The notes beneath the pieces were generated by a model, which searched no databases, was not told where the DNA came from, and saw only the letters and a program-made list of their open reading frames with translations. A stretch of 64,000 nt of DNA, from positions 558,001-622,000 of the forward strand of contig CAVPJW010000007.1 in NCBI GenBank assembly GCA_963705525.1, read 5' to 3'. This DNA is from CAVPJW01 sp963705525 (lineage in GTDB: Bacteria; Acidobacteriota; Vicinamibacteria; Vicinamibacterales; CAVPJW01). This document shows positions 18,436 to 27,612 of the stretch, piece after piece; positions within the stretch are counted from its first letter, which is position 1; every line of letters starts with the position of its first letter. A program made the translations under genes and the position numbers.

Positions 18436-21356
18436 GATTGAATCGCCTCGTCCACTGCGCCGGCTGAATCGTCAAGCGGCAGCGAGAGCGTGAAGCGTGT
18501 GCCCTGGCCGATGGCGCTCTCGCAGGTGAGCGTCCCGTCGTGCTCTCGCACGATGCCGTAGGTGATGGAAAGTCCGAGTCCGGTCCCCTTCCCGATCGCC
18601 TTGGTCGTAAAGAAGGGATCATAGATGCGGGAGAGGTGCTCGCTTGGAATGCCCGACCCTGTGTCAGAGACTTCGACGACGGCCTGACCCGCATGGTTCC
18701 GCGACGTCACCGAGAGCCAGCCGCCCTTCGGCATCGCGTCCCGCGCATTGAGGAACAGGTTGAGAAACACCTGCTGGAGCTTGTGCTCGATGCCGTTCAC
18801 CAGAAGCAGCGACGGCGCCAGCTCCCGGCGCACCTTGATTTTTGCCACCTCCAGCTGGTGCTCGAGGAGCGACAGGACGTCGTTGATCACGGCATTGACG
18901 TCGACGGCGATGCGCTCGGACCCGGCAGGGCCGGGCGATCGCGACAGATTGAGCAGACCATTGATGATTTTCGCGGCGCGGAAGGTCTGGCGCTCGATCT
19001 TTTCGAGCACCTTCGTCTTGGGATCGTCCGGATCGGTGCCCTCGAGGAGCATCTGCGTGAAGCTCGAAATGCCGGTGAGCGGCGTGTTCACTTCGTGAGC
19101 CACGCCAGCCGCCAGCAGGCCGATGGACGCCATCTTCTCGGAAATCTGCAGCTGCTCTTCGAGGCGGACGCGCGCGGTCACGTCCTCGACGATGAGCATC
19201 GTACCGGCCATCGTCGACGGGCCGCCCATCGCAGTCTGAAGCGGCACGGTGGCCATATTGACCAGCAGGCGCTTCCCGGATTGCACCGGCCTCCCCATCA
19301 GCGGAACTCTGAAGAGCGCGGCGCCGCCCGGCGCATCGCGACGCGCCGCTCTCAGCGTCTCAATCACCGAAGCAGCGAAGAGATCGTCGAGCCGCCTGCC
19401 CACGGCTTCGGCTCGCGGCAATCCGTAGATCTGCTCCATCGCACGGTTCCAGCGGACCACACGGTCGTCGAGATCGACGACCACGAGGCCGTCATCCAGG
19501 GACTCGACGATGTTCTCGTTGAAGTCGCGCAGCCGATCGAGCTCGTCCGCCTTCAGGCTGAGCTGTCGATAGAGACGGCCGTTTTCGAGGGCCGTGGCCA
19601 CCTGCCCGGCCACCGCCGAGAGCAGAGCGACGTCCTCGCTGTTCAGCGGCTCGCCACTTTCTTTCTCGCCGAGCGCGAGCACCGCGATCGTGCCCTCCTT
19701 CGAGACGCAGGGAACGAAATAGTGCAGCCCGCAGCCGCGCCATCGATCGATGTCCTCTGGCGCGAAGCGGCTGATCAGGTGAGGCTCATCGAGGGCCACC
19801 GACTCGCCTTCGCTCAGCCTCCGTCCCACGAGCGATCGGCGGTCGAGGCGCGGAACCGGCTCGTCGAATCCCGCGGCGCGCAACGCGCCAAAGTCGCCGG
19901 CCTTGTCGTCGGCAAGCATCAGGGCCATGCGATCAACGCCCAGCGTCTCGACGATCCGCGAAACCAGGCGTTCGCTGAGGCGTCCGAGATCGAGATCGCT
20001 GTTCAGATCGCGGGCAAAGCCGACCAGCGCGCGACGGTAATCGTACCGGTCGCGGTAGAACGCGCGGTCGAGCGCGTTCTGAATGCCGTTCTTGACGGGT
20101 CTGGCGAGGAGCACCACGACCAGCGTCGCCAGCATCGCGATGACCGTGTTGTATTGGCGTGGGTCGGCCAGGAACAGACGCCCTGCCAGCCGCAGCAGCA
20201 TCGAGTAGATCGCCAGAATCGCGGTCAGCGCCACCGTCCACACGAGCCCGCGCTTGACGATGACCTCGACGTCTCGCAGGCGGTACCGGACGATGGCCGA
20301 CGCGAAGGCGAGGGGAATCAGGCTCAGCGGAATCGCCGACAACTCCATCGGCAGCGTCGGATTGATGCCGGTCGCCCAGGGGAGAGCGTAGGCAAACGCA
20401 AAAGGTCCCGCACCAAGCGTGGTTCCCCAGACGATCCAGCGGAGCTGGCGCCGCGCGGTGCCCGTCCGGACGCGCTGCAGCGCGCGCACGAGGATCATGA
20501 GGCCCGCGAGCATGCACAGCGAGAGATAGAGCGGCTCCATGCGGTCGATCGATTCCACGACCCTGGCAAAGAGCCGCGGATCGAGCGTCGAGCGCGAGAA
20601 CGCCAGCACGCGAGCGGCGCCCAGCATGAGCGCCGGGAGATAAACCAGCGGAACCAGAACACGGTGAATCCTGCCGATGGACCTCAGCCGCGTGTGTTCG
20701 GGGAAGACGAGCGTGAAGTGCAGGAAGAGCGGCGCGAGCGCCAGCGTCGCCACCGCGTCGGCCCAGTAGAAGAACCAGTCGATGCGATCCAGCCGGCCGC
20801 TGAACGAAAACGTCAGCATGCCGAAGAACGCCAGGCACAACCAGAAGAAGTGCAGCGTCGCCTGATCGCGCGGCCGCCGCAGGCGAACCGCCGTGCCGAC
20901 GAGCAGCGTGAACATGCCGATCGACGCGAGGATGTAGTAGAGCGCGCGGTTGCCTTGCGGAATCGGCGCCAGCTCGACTTCGACGACGCGACGGTCGCCC
21001 AGTCGGAGCAAGGTGTATCGAAGATGCTGATGATCGACGCTGCGGTGGAGTGCCTCGACGACGTTGGCCGGCGTCTCCACGGGTTGGCCGTCGAGCGCCA
21101 CCAGTACATCACCAGCCTGAATGCCCGAGCGGGCGGCGGCCGTATCCGGCGCAACCTCCGCCACCGTCACACCCTCAGCCCGCGCGACCCAGAGAACGCC
21201 GTCCTCGACCTCGGTCCAACTCGCGCGATCAGCGATGTTCGTGGCGCCAAGCGAGAGGAACACGCCGGCCGTGAGAAGGGCGAGCGCAGAGCCGGCCCAG
21301 GCTTTCAGTGCCAGCCGGGTTACTTCCGGCGCCGAATGACCACCCTCGCGGATCAT
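18432..21356 (-). CDS. Membrane PDZ-GAF-PAS sensor histidine kinase
   Basis: A large 974-residue kinase. In order: one TM helix (about 18-38); a PDZ domain (about 50-115, with SGIQAGDVLVALDGQPVE); about eight further TM helices (138-418); GAF (about 450-595); PAS (about 612-735); HisKA with His754 in GVAHEVNTPL; and HATPase_c with the N box NLFLNARDAM, DTGSGIP and GTGLGLSI. The PDZ presumably lies outside the membrane and could sense a peptide end. It is coupled to the NtrC-type regulator at 16918. The architecture recalls kinases that control exopolysaccharide genes, and the glycan operon next door fits, but the target is inferred. Confidence 0.94.
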   Translation of the reverse strand: MIREGGHSAPEVTRLALKAWAGSALALLTAGVFLSLGATNIADRASWTEVEDGVLWVARAEGVTVAEVAPDTAAARSGIQAGDVLVALDGQPVETPANVVEALHRSVDHQHLRYTLLRLGDRRVVEVELAPIPQGNRALYYILASIGMFTLLVGTAVRLRRPRDQATLHFFWLCLAFFGMLTFSFSGRLDRIDWFFYWADAVATLALAPLFLHFTLVFPEHTRLRSIGRIHRVLVPLVYLPALMLGAARVLAFSRSTLDPRLFARVVESIDRMEPLYLSLCMLAGLMILVRALQRVRTGTARRQLRWIVWGTTLGAGPFAFAYALPWATGINPTLPMELSAIPLSLIPLAFASAIVRYRLRDVEVIVKRGLVWTVALTAILAIYSMLLRLAGRLFLADPRQYNTVIAMLATLVVVLLARPVKNGIQNALDRAFYRDRYDYRRALVGFARDLNSDLDLGRLSERLVSRIVETLGVDRMALMLADDKAGDFGALRAAGFDEPVPRLDRRSLVGRRLSEGESVALDEPHLISRFAPEDIDRWRGCGLHYFVPCVSKEGTIAVLALGEKESGEPLNSEDVALLSAVAGQVATALENGRLYRQLSLKADELDRLRDFNENIVESLDDGLVVVDLDDRVVRWNRAMEQIYGLPRAEAVGRRLDDLFAASVIETLRAARRDAPGGAALFRVPLMGRPVQSGKRLLVNMATVPLQTAMGGPSTMAGTMLIVEDVTARVRLEEQLQISEKMASIGLLAAGVAHEVNTPLTGISSFTQMLLEGTDPDDPKTKVLEKIERQTFRAAKIINGLLNLSRSPGPAGSERIAVDVNAVINDVLSLLEHQLEVAKIKVRRELAPSLLLVNGIEHKLQQVFLNLFLNARDAMPKGGWLSVTSRNHAGQAVVEVSDTGSGIPSEHLSRIYDPFFTTKAIGKGTGLGLSITYGIVREHDGTLTCESAIGQGTRFTLSLPLDDSAGAVDEAIQS

Positions 21357-21395
21357 GAAAAAATGGACGGACTTCGCCCCAAGTGGCTTTGAAAC

Positions 21396-21411
21396 AGCAA
21401 ACGATATACCA
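21396..21411 (-). promoter_or_regulatory. Predicted sigma-54 (-24/-12) promoter of the kinase/regulator operon
   Basis: On the minus strand the site reads TGGTATATCGTTTGCT. GG (21410-21409) and GC (21398-21397) are separated by exactly ten bases, and the -12 box TTGCT is consensus. The predicted transcript start is near 21386, 30 bp before the kinase ATG. A perfect palindrome TGCCT-TGC-AGGCA at 21441-21453 lies just upstream and could be an activator or operator site. Confidence 0.7.
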
Positions 21412-21544
21412 CGACTACAACGGTTGCGCCGTGAACTAAGTGCCTTGCAGGCAGCTGTTTAGGCTCTATCGATCGCACCTGATCCACCGCTTCATTCAAG
21501 AGATTGAAATCTCCATTCAAAAATGTAGATCAGAAATCCGAGCC

Positions 21545-21569
21545 AAAAAAAGCGGGGCGGCGAGCCCCG
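21545..21569 (-). terminator. Intrinsic terminator after the TonB-type barrel gene
   Basis: On the minus strand, stem CGGGGC (21569-21564) pairs with GCCCCG (21558-21553) around a 5-base loop and is followed by a seven-base T-run (21551-21545, with one non-T at its edge). It lies 39 bp downstream of the stop at 21608 and separates that gene from the kinase promoter at 21396. Confidence 0.85.
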
Positions 21570-21607
21570 TCGATCCTCGGCCTGATTCTCTCCCCGGCCG
21601 CCTCGAC

Positions 21608-23560
21608 TCAGAACCTCACGAGCAGCCCGCCGACGATGCGCTTGGGCGGCCTGACGACGAGCAACTCGTCGTATACCGATCCGTCGACGAGCGGATCCCG
21701 AAACAGGTTGCGGACGGCAACGAGCATTTCCCACTCGGTGCTGGTGAAGTTGAGGAACGGCAGGGACTGGTTCACCTGGACGTCGAACCGTGCAGCGGCG
21801 CCCGGATGCGTCTCGAAGCCCTCATCGCGCGTGTACCCGTTATTGATGCGATAGAGGACGTACACCCTCGTCAGCGTCTCGGGAAGATCGGCCTGCACCG
21901 ATGTCGTCAGATCGTGCAGCCGTTCGTTGTCGCGATGGATCGTGGCCGACGGCGCCACGACCGAGAGGGCGGTCGGATCGCCTGGTGAAAGCCATTCCGC
22001 CCTGATCACGCTGTAATCCACCGTGCCGCGAAGCCGTCCGGCGACGGCGTGGCTGAACGACACGCCCCATCCGCGAGCGGCGTAGTCTCCGGCGCTGCCC
22101 ACCTGATAGTGCCCCAGGTCCACGATGTCCTGGCCGGGCCGCCGCGCGCCGAACACAGTAACGATCTGATCGTCGACGCGCTGATAGAACGTGCGGAATC
22201 CGAGCGAGGCACTCTTCGTCAGGTCGCGCTGGAGGGCAATCTCGTAGTGATTCGCGCTCTCGGGTTGAAACCCTGCCGCGGGATTGAGCGGCGAGAACGT
22301 GCGCTCGGGCGGAAGCCACAGGCCCGTGGCCGGCGGAACGAACTCCTCCGCGCCGGGGGCGATGATGCGCCGTGACACGACGGCGTCGATCCGCAGATGG
22401 CTGACTGGTGAGATCGTCGCCGAGAGCCGCGGACTGAACAGCCCGCCGCCGCCGATGTAATCGTACTTCGCGTAACGCGCGCCGTACCCCAGGGTCAGCG
22501 ACCTCGAGATCGTCCAGCGATCGAACCCGTACACGGTGCCCACGTTCCGGGCGCCTTCGGTCACCGCGGCGAGCGCCGCCGGGTTGCCGCCGTCGTACCG
22601 CTGCGCGCTGTACGACAGATCCATCTCGTACGCATGACGCGACGGCGCGGTCGCGAGAAATGATCCCGCCACAATCCACGACGCCACGTCACCCTGCGTC
22701 ATCGCGCCGCGCACGGCCCATTCGCCTCGTTCTCCGGCCGGAGCGCCGATCGACATGTAGGCCACGCTGTGGTTCATGATGGCGTCGGTCGTCGCAAGCT
22801 GCAGCGGGCTGTCGAACGCTCCCGTCGTCAGCAAATTGATCTGACCGGTGAATGGCACATCGTCGAAGAGGCTGGTTGCTACGCGAATGGAGGAGCCCAT
22901 CCGGCCGAAGAACGTCGGTGGCTCCGGTTGCCCGACTTCTTCCGGCGAGAGCTCGTCGCCATCGGCGACGATGCCTTCGATGTCGGTGTCCTTCAGCACG
23001 CTGCGGCGAATATGGCGAAGACGCCAGGCGGTCTCGCTGTGATCGTCCGCCGCATCATGGTCCTGCGCCGGCTCGGCTGTCGAAGCGGGCGGACCGACGC
23101 CGGCCGCGAGCACCGCCGGTTCATCGAGTTGACCCGTCGTGCCCGTGGGCCGCGGGCCGGCCTTGCGCAAGGCGATCGTCGAAACCGCATGGCCGTCGGG
23201 CATCACTTCGACGACCCGGGTGCGAGAGGGCATGTAGCCGCCGAGATGGGCGCGCACCAAGTACGCGCCGGGAGGCAAGGATTGAAGGCTGAAATGACCC
23301 TGGCGATCGGTCACGGCGAACGCCGCGGCCCGACCGAGTGCCGAGACCATCGCACCGTCGAGCGGTGCGCCGCGCTCGTCGAGGACCACGCCTTGAATGC
23401 CGCCGGCATCGACCCGCGCCACGGCGCCGACGCGCCGCGGTGTCGCCGTCGCGGGATTGCTCACGGTAAGAGGCACCGTCTGGGCGCCCGCCGCCACCGC
23501 CGAGCCGAGGCTGATTGCCAGCACCACGAGTCTCGGAAGAGCGTTCATTCTTGTGATCAC
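21608..23560 (-). CDS. Carboxypeptidase-regulatory-like / TonB-dependent-receptor-type outer-membrane protein
   Basis: A 650-residue protein. A signal peptide (LVVLAISLGSAVAAGAQ) is followed by a carboxypeptidase regulatory-like beta domain (about 50-130, GIQGVVLDERGAPLDGAMV and FSLQSLPPGAYLVRA). The C-terminal half is a predicted beta barrel ending in LVRF, the aromatic terminus used for outer-membrane assembly. I cannot see a clear TonB box or a full plug domain between about 190 and 250, so it is shorter than the Oar-like proteins of Acidobacteria. Met5 (ATG at 23546-23548) is an alternative start. Confidence 0.8.
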   Translation of the reverse strand: MITRMNALPRLVVLAISLGSAVAAGAQTVPLTVSNPATATPRRVGAVARVDAGGIQGVVLDERGAPLDGAMVSALGRAAAFAVTDRQGHFSLQSLPPGAYLVRAHLGGYMPSRTRVVEVMPDGHAVSTIALRKAGPRPTGTTGQLDEPAVLAAGVGPPASTAEPAQDHDAADDHSETAWRLRHIRRSVLKDTDIEGIVADGDELSPEEVGQPEPPTFFGRMGSSIRVATSLFDDVPFTGQINLLTTGAFDSPLQLATTDAIMNHSVAYMSIGAPAGERGEWAVRGAMTQGDVASWIVAGSFLATAPSRHAYEMDLSYSAQRYDGGNPAALAAVTEGARNVGTVYGFDRWTISRSLTLGYGARYAKYDYIGGGGLFSPRLSATISPVSHLRIDAVVSRRIIAPGAEEFVPPATGLWLPPERTFSPLNPAAGFQPESANHYEIALQRDLTKSASLGFRTFYQRVDDQIVTVFGARRPGQDIVDLGHYQVGSAGDYAARGWGVSFSHAVAGRLRGTVDYSVIRAEWLSPGDPTALSVVAPSATIHRDNERLHDLTTSVQADLPETLTRVYVLYRINNGYTRDEGFETHPGAAARFDVQVNQSLPFLNFTSTEWEMLVAVRNLFRDPLVDGSVYDELLVVRPPKRIVGGLLVRF

Positions 23561-23598
23561 CTGCAGAGCGTCAGGGCTCTGCCGAACGACTGGTTGCT

Positions 23599-24678
23599 CT
23601 ACGCGGCCACGTTGAAGCGCACGTCCCGCTGCAACGTCTTCTTTGTGACGTTATCGGTGATCTTGATCTCCAGCCGATAGTCGCCTTCCGGGAAGGACGC
23701 GAGCTTTACCGACTGGCTGCCATCGAGCTGATGTCCCGCCTCGAGGTTGAAGTCGGCCGCCAGCGTTTGCGCGTTCAGACGCAGCGGATTGGTCTTGTTG
23801 AAGTATTTCTCGGTGTCGCCGGTCTTCTGATAGAAGGTGTATTCGATCGTCAGATCGGGCTTCTTGGCCGCGTCGAGTCCCGGGTTATAGATCGTGAAGA
23901 AGATGTTGATGTCCCCGCTCTTCGAGAACTTGTTGTCCACCGCGGGGACGAGGCGCAGGAGCCCGAGCGAATACGGGTTGTCATACTGCTGATCGCCGGG
24001 AACCGGGGCCGTGAGCTGTTCGAACTTGGTGGCCACGAGCACGCTGCTCGTGTTCAGCTCGTCCGACCAGAAGTTCGGGACCGTCACGGGCTGCTTGATC
24101 ACGGTCAGCTTCGCCTGCGTGCCCTTCTTCGGATTTCGCTCCTTGATGGCCACGTACAGGTCGTAGTCCCCCGCCTCGGCCGCGAGCGCGCGGCTCACGA
24201 TCACCGGCCCGCCGCCCTCCGCCGCCGGAACCTCGAGCAGGTGAATGTTCTGATAGGCCGGCCCCGCAGGCGCCGCGGCTTTCGCATCCTTCGCGCCGCC
24301 ATCGGCCTTTGCCGCGCCGTCAGTGGCGGGCGCTGGGGCATTCTTGCTCACGAGGCGCACGTACATCGCGACCTGCGGATCGGCAAGACCAGCGGGATCG
24401 ATGCTGACGCTGAACGGCATGTACTGCTTTCCGCCCGCCGCCTTCATGAAGTGGTTCTGCACCCACGTCATCGGAATGGCGGCCGGCGCCGGCTGCCCGG
24501 AGGCCACGCTGTCGACGGCCGCCGACAGCGTCTGCAATTCCTGGCGCTCTTTCTTGTCGAGTTTTCGTTCCTCCTGCTTCTTCTCTTCCTTCTGAGCATG
24601 GAGCAGGGCGCTCGATCCGCCAATCGACACAATGAGGCCGGCCACGGCAAGCCAAGTCATCCCACTACGAGTACGCAT
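23599..24678 (-). CDS. Secreted protein of unknown function
   Basis: A 359-residue protein with a signal peptide (MRTRSGMTWLAVAGLIVSIG, likely cleaved after HAQ), then a Lys/Glu-rich stretch and a mostly beta sequence with no family I can name. The C-terminal segment (FPEGDYRLEIKITDNVTKK) looks like an immunoglobulin-type fold. An Ala/Lys/Gly-rich linker lies near residue 130. I start at the ATG at 24676-24678; the longer open frame adds 17 residues without a signal-peptide rationale. It lies 38 bp upstream of the barrel gene on the same strand, so the two may act together at the envelope. Confidence 0.8.
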   Translation of the reverse strand: MRTRSGMTWLAVAGLIVSIGGSSALLHAQKEEKKQEERKLDKKERQELQTLSAAVDSVASGQPAPAAIPMTWVQNHFMKAAGGKQYMPFSVSIDPAGLADPQVAMYVRLVSKNAPAPATDGAAKADGGAKDAKAAAPAGPAYQNIHLLEVPAAEGGGPVIVSRALAAEAGDYDLYVAIKERNPKKGTQAKLTVIKQPVTVPNFWSDELNTSSVLVATKFEQLTAPVPGDQQYDNPYSLGLLRLVPAVDNKFSKSGDINIFFTIYNPGLDAAKKPDLTIEYTFYQKTGDTEKYFNKTNPLRLNAQTLAADFNLEAGHQLDGSQSVKLASFPEGDYRLEIKITDNVTKKTLQRDVRFNVAA

Positions 24679-24913
24679 AAGGACGTCGTCTCCCCGTCTC
24701 GATGAAGCGCTGCGTAATCCCCCGATCATAGGCAGGTTTGCCAGTCAAGTCAAACCGTTGCAGACAGAACACTTTCGGGTCGCCCGGCAGTCGTCGAGGG
24801 ACGTTCCGGGCGGCTGAAATCGGTGTGGTATCATCCAGCACTTTGCCCGCCACGCGCTGGCTCGACGCTGACTGCGTCGGGTTCATCGCGACTGTACAGG
24901 TAACCGCGATCTC

Positions 24914-26203
24914 ATGGCCCTACTCGAGGACACGCTCGTCATCGTCCTGGCCGGTGGCGCCGGCGAACGGCTGTACCCGCTGACGCAGGAACGGGCCAAG
25001 CCGGCGGTGTACTTCGGCGGCCCGTATCGCATCATCGATTTCGTCCTGAGCAACTGCATCAACTCCGGCCTGCGCCGCGTGTTTATCGCCACGCAGTACA
25101 AGTCGCTCTCGCTCAACCGGCACATCCGCATGGGATGGAGCATCGTCTCGGAAGAACTCGGAGAGTTCGTCGAAATCCTGCCGCCTCAAAAGCGTGTCGG
25201 CGAGCACTGGTATCTCGGCACGGCAGACGCGGTCTACCAGAACCTGTATTCCATCGTGCGCGAGAATCCCAAGCACGTCATCGTCCTGTCGGGCGATCAC
25301 GTCTATAAGATGGACTACGCCAAGATGCTGCGCTTTCACCAGGAACGCGGAGCTCACGTCACGCTGGCCACGATTGAGGTGCCGCTGGCGGAAACCCCGC
25401 GGTTCGGCATCGTGCAGGTGGACGAGACGGAGCGGGTCGTCGGGTTCGAGGAGAAGCCACGACAGGCGCGCACGATTCCTGGATCACCCGATCTGGCGCT
25501 CGCTTCGATGGGCGTCTACATCTTCGAGATTGACACGCTGATCCACGCGCTCGAGACGGACGCCGCGAGGCCGAGCAACCACGACTTCGGGAAGGACATC
25601 ATTCCCGCGCTCATCAGCGAGACGCAGGTCTATTCGTATCGCTTCTACGATGAGAACAAGAAAGCCTCGAAGTACTGGCGCGACATCGGCACGATCGACG
25701 CGTACTACGAGGCCAACCTCGATCTGTGCCACGTCAATCCGGAATTCAATATGTACGATCCGGAGTGGCCCCTGCGCACATATCAACCGCAGGCGCCCCC
25801 GGCAAAGTTCGTGTTCGCGGAAGAGGGCCGGCGGAGCGGACAGGCGCTCGATTCGATCATTTCACCGGGCTGCATCGTCTCGGGCAGCCGCATTTCCGGC
25901 AGCGTCCTCTGCCCCAACGTGCGCGTTCATAGCTTCTGCACGATCGACCAGAGCATCCTGATGCCGGGCGTGCGCGTCGGCCGGCACGCACAAATCAGAC
26001 GGGCGATCATCGACCGCGACGTGCTCATACCGCGCGGGGCGATGATCGGCCACAACCTTGACGAGGATCGTCAACGGCACACGGTGACCGACTCGGGCGT
26101 CGTGGTGGTCACGATCGATGACGAGCCGCTCATCGGCCCTATCAGTGAGGCCGCGCTCGAAGCAGAGGCCGATGCCGATCGACGAGGCGCGAGCAGCCAG
26201 TAG
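24914..26203 (+). CDS. glgC: Glucose-1-phosphate adenylyltransferase (ADP-glucose pyrophosphorylase)
   Basis: A 429-residue nucleotidyltransferase that makes ADP-glucose for glycogen synthesis. Signature LAGGAGERLYPLTQERAKPA, then GGPYRIIDFVLSNCINSGL, FLGTADAV-like WYLGTADAVYQ and the sugar-binding FEEKP region. The C-terminal left-handed beta helix (about 300-410) carries the allosteric module. No other glycogen genes are in view. It is followed after 57 bp by eno in the same direction. Confidence 0.95.
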   Translation: MALLEDTLVIVLAGGAGERLYPLTQERAKPAVYFGGPYRIIDFVLSNCINSGLRRVFIATQYKSLSLNRHIRMGWSIVSEELGEFVEILPPQKRVGEHWYLGTADAVYQNLYSIVRENPKHVIVLSGDHVYKMDYAKMLRFHQERGAHVTLATIEVPLAETPRFGIVQVDETERVVGFEEKPRQARTIPGSPDLALASMGVYIFEIDTLIHALETDAARPSNHDFGKDIIPALISETQVYSYRFYDENKKASKYWRDIGTIDAYYEANLDLCHVNPEFNMYDPEWPLRTYQPQAPPAKFVFAEEGRRSGQALDSIISPGCIVSGSRISGSVLCPNVRVHSFCTIDQSILMPGVRVGRHAQIRRAIIDRDVLIPRGAMIGHNLDEDRQRHTVTDSGVVVVTIDDEPLIGPISEAALEAEADADRRGASSQ

Positions 26204-26260
26204 CTCGGCTCCAGCAGTCGCGCCCCCACTCGTGATTCACAGACCGACTCAGGAGGAATC

Positions 26261-27556
26261 GTGAAGATTGCGCGCCTGAAAGGCCGGGAAATCCTGGACT
26301 CACGGGGGAACCCGACCGTCGAGGTGGACGTTGTGCTGGAGGATGGAAGCCTCGGTCGCGCCGCCGTGCCGTCGGGCGCCTCCACTGGTGAACGCGAGGC
26401 ACTCGAGCTTCGTGATGGCGACTGCGCGCGATATCTCGGGAAGGGCGTCCGGAAGGCGGTCGGTCACGTCAACGGGGAAATCGCCGCGCAGGTCGCGGGA
26501 CGCGACTTCGACGAGCGGACGCTCGATGATCGATTGATCCAACTGGATGGCACGCCCACCAAGAGCCGACTCGGCGCCAACGCGCTGCTCGGCGTGTCGA
26601 TGGCGTTCGCCCGCGCCATGGCCTCGTCCGAACACCAGCCTTTGTACCGGCATCTCGCGCGGATCGCAGGAACGGCGCAGGACGACTTCGTCCTCCCCGT
26701 TCCGATGATGAACATCCTGAACGGCGGAGCCCATGCCGACAGCAATGTGGACTTTCAGGAGTTCATGGTGATGCCGCTCGGCGCGCAGTCGTTCGCCGAG
26801 GCCCTGCGCTACGGCGCCGAGATCTTCCACGCGCTGCGTGCGCTGCTCAAGGCGAAGGGGTTGGCGACTGGCGTCGGCGACGAAGGCGGGTTCGCGCCGA
26901 GCCTGCGGTCGAACCAGGAAGCCGTCGAGCTCGTCCTCGAAGCGGTCACACGTGCCGGCTTCAAGACTCCGTCCGACGTCATGATTGCCCTCGACGTCGC
27001 CTCGAGCGAGCTGTGGGATGGCAGTCGGTACGTGTTCAAGAAGTCCGGAGAGGCGTCGAGAAGTTCGGAAGGCATGACGACACTCCTGACGGAATGGGTG
27101 ACGCAGTACCCGATCGTGTCGATTGAGGATGGACTGGCCGAGAGCGACTGGACCGGGTGGGCGCACCTCACCGAGACGCTCGGCAGCCGCGTGCAGCTCG
27201 TAGGCGACGATGTGTTCGTGACCAATCCGGAGATTCTGCGCAAGGGAATTGCCGCGCACATTGCCAATGCGATTCTCATCAAGCTCAATCAGATCGGCAC
27301 CGTGTCCGAAACACTCGACGCAATCGCCATCGCCCGGAACGCCGGCTACCGCACGATCATTTCTCACCGATCGGGGGAAACCGAGGACACCACCATCGCG
27401 GACCTGGCCGTCGGCACGAGCGCCGGACAGATCAAGACCGGATCGGCCAGCCGGAGCGATCGCGTGGCCAAGTACAACCAGCTCCTGCGCATCCAGGAGG
27501 AGCTAGGCGCACAGGCGAGATTTTCCAGGCAATTGGCCATGAGCACGGAGACATGA
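26261..27556 (+). CDS. eno: Enolase
   Basis: A 431-residue enolase that converts 2-phosphoglycerate to phosphoenolpyruvate. GREILDSRGNPTVEVDV opens the protein and GASTGEREALELRD follows. The Mg ligands lie in MIALDVASSE, SIEDGLAESDW and LVGDDVFVTN, and the signature ILIKLNQIGTVSET is intact, as is SHRSGETEDT. The start is GTG at 26261 behind a perfect AGGAGG at 26251-26256. It is followed by gpmI, so consecutive steps of lower glycolysis are encoded together. Confidence 0.98.
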   Translation: MKIARLKGREILDSRGNPTVEVDVVLEDGSLGRAAVPSGASTGEREALELRDGDCARYLGKGVRKAVGHVNGEIAAQVAGRDFDERTLDDRLIQLDGTPTKSRLGANALLGVSMAFARAMASSEHQPLYRHLARIAGTAQDDFVLPVPMMNILNGGAHADSNVDFQEFMVMPLGAQSFAEALRYGAEIFHALRALLKAKGLATGVGDEGGFAPSLRSNQEAVELVLEAVTRAGFKTPSDVMIALDVASSELWDGSRYVFKKSGEASRSSEGMTTLLTEWVTQYPIVSIEDGLAESDWTGWAHLTETLGSRVQLVGDDVFVTNPEILRKGIAAHIANAILIKLNQIGTVSETLDAIAIARNAGYRTIISHRSGETEDTTIADLAVGTSAGQIKTGSASRSDRVAKYNQLLRIQEELGAQARFSRQLAMSTET

Positions 27557-27578
27557 AGAACGACTGGTTGTTCTCGAT

Positions 27579-27612
27579 GCTCATCGCTCATCGCTAGTTG
27601 CTAGCTGCTGAT
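27579..27612. repeat. GCTCATC-type period-7 tract before gpmI
   Basis: Five consecutive 7-base units read GCTCATC, GCTCATC, GCTAGTT, GCTAGCT, GCTGATA. They fill most of the eno-gpmI gap and run into the gpmI ATG at 27613, leaving no recognisable ribosome-binding site there. Confidence 0.8.

Noticed and set aside
16918..21356. Identification of the kinase/regulator pair as the PEP-CTERM system PrsK/PrsR
   Set aside because: The pair shares the RpoN-activator theme and a nearby glycan locus, but no exosortase or PEP-CTERM protein is in the window and the kinase has a PDZ domain not known in PrsK.
18540..21392. A 950-codon open frame antisense to the histidine kinase
   Set aside because: Open antisense frames are expected in high-GC genes with strong third-position bias. 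The sense frame has complete conserved domains and the antisense product has none.
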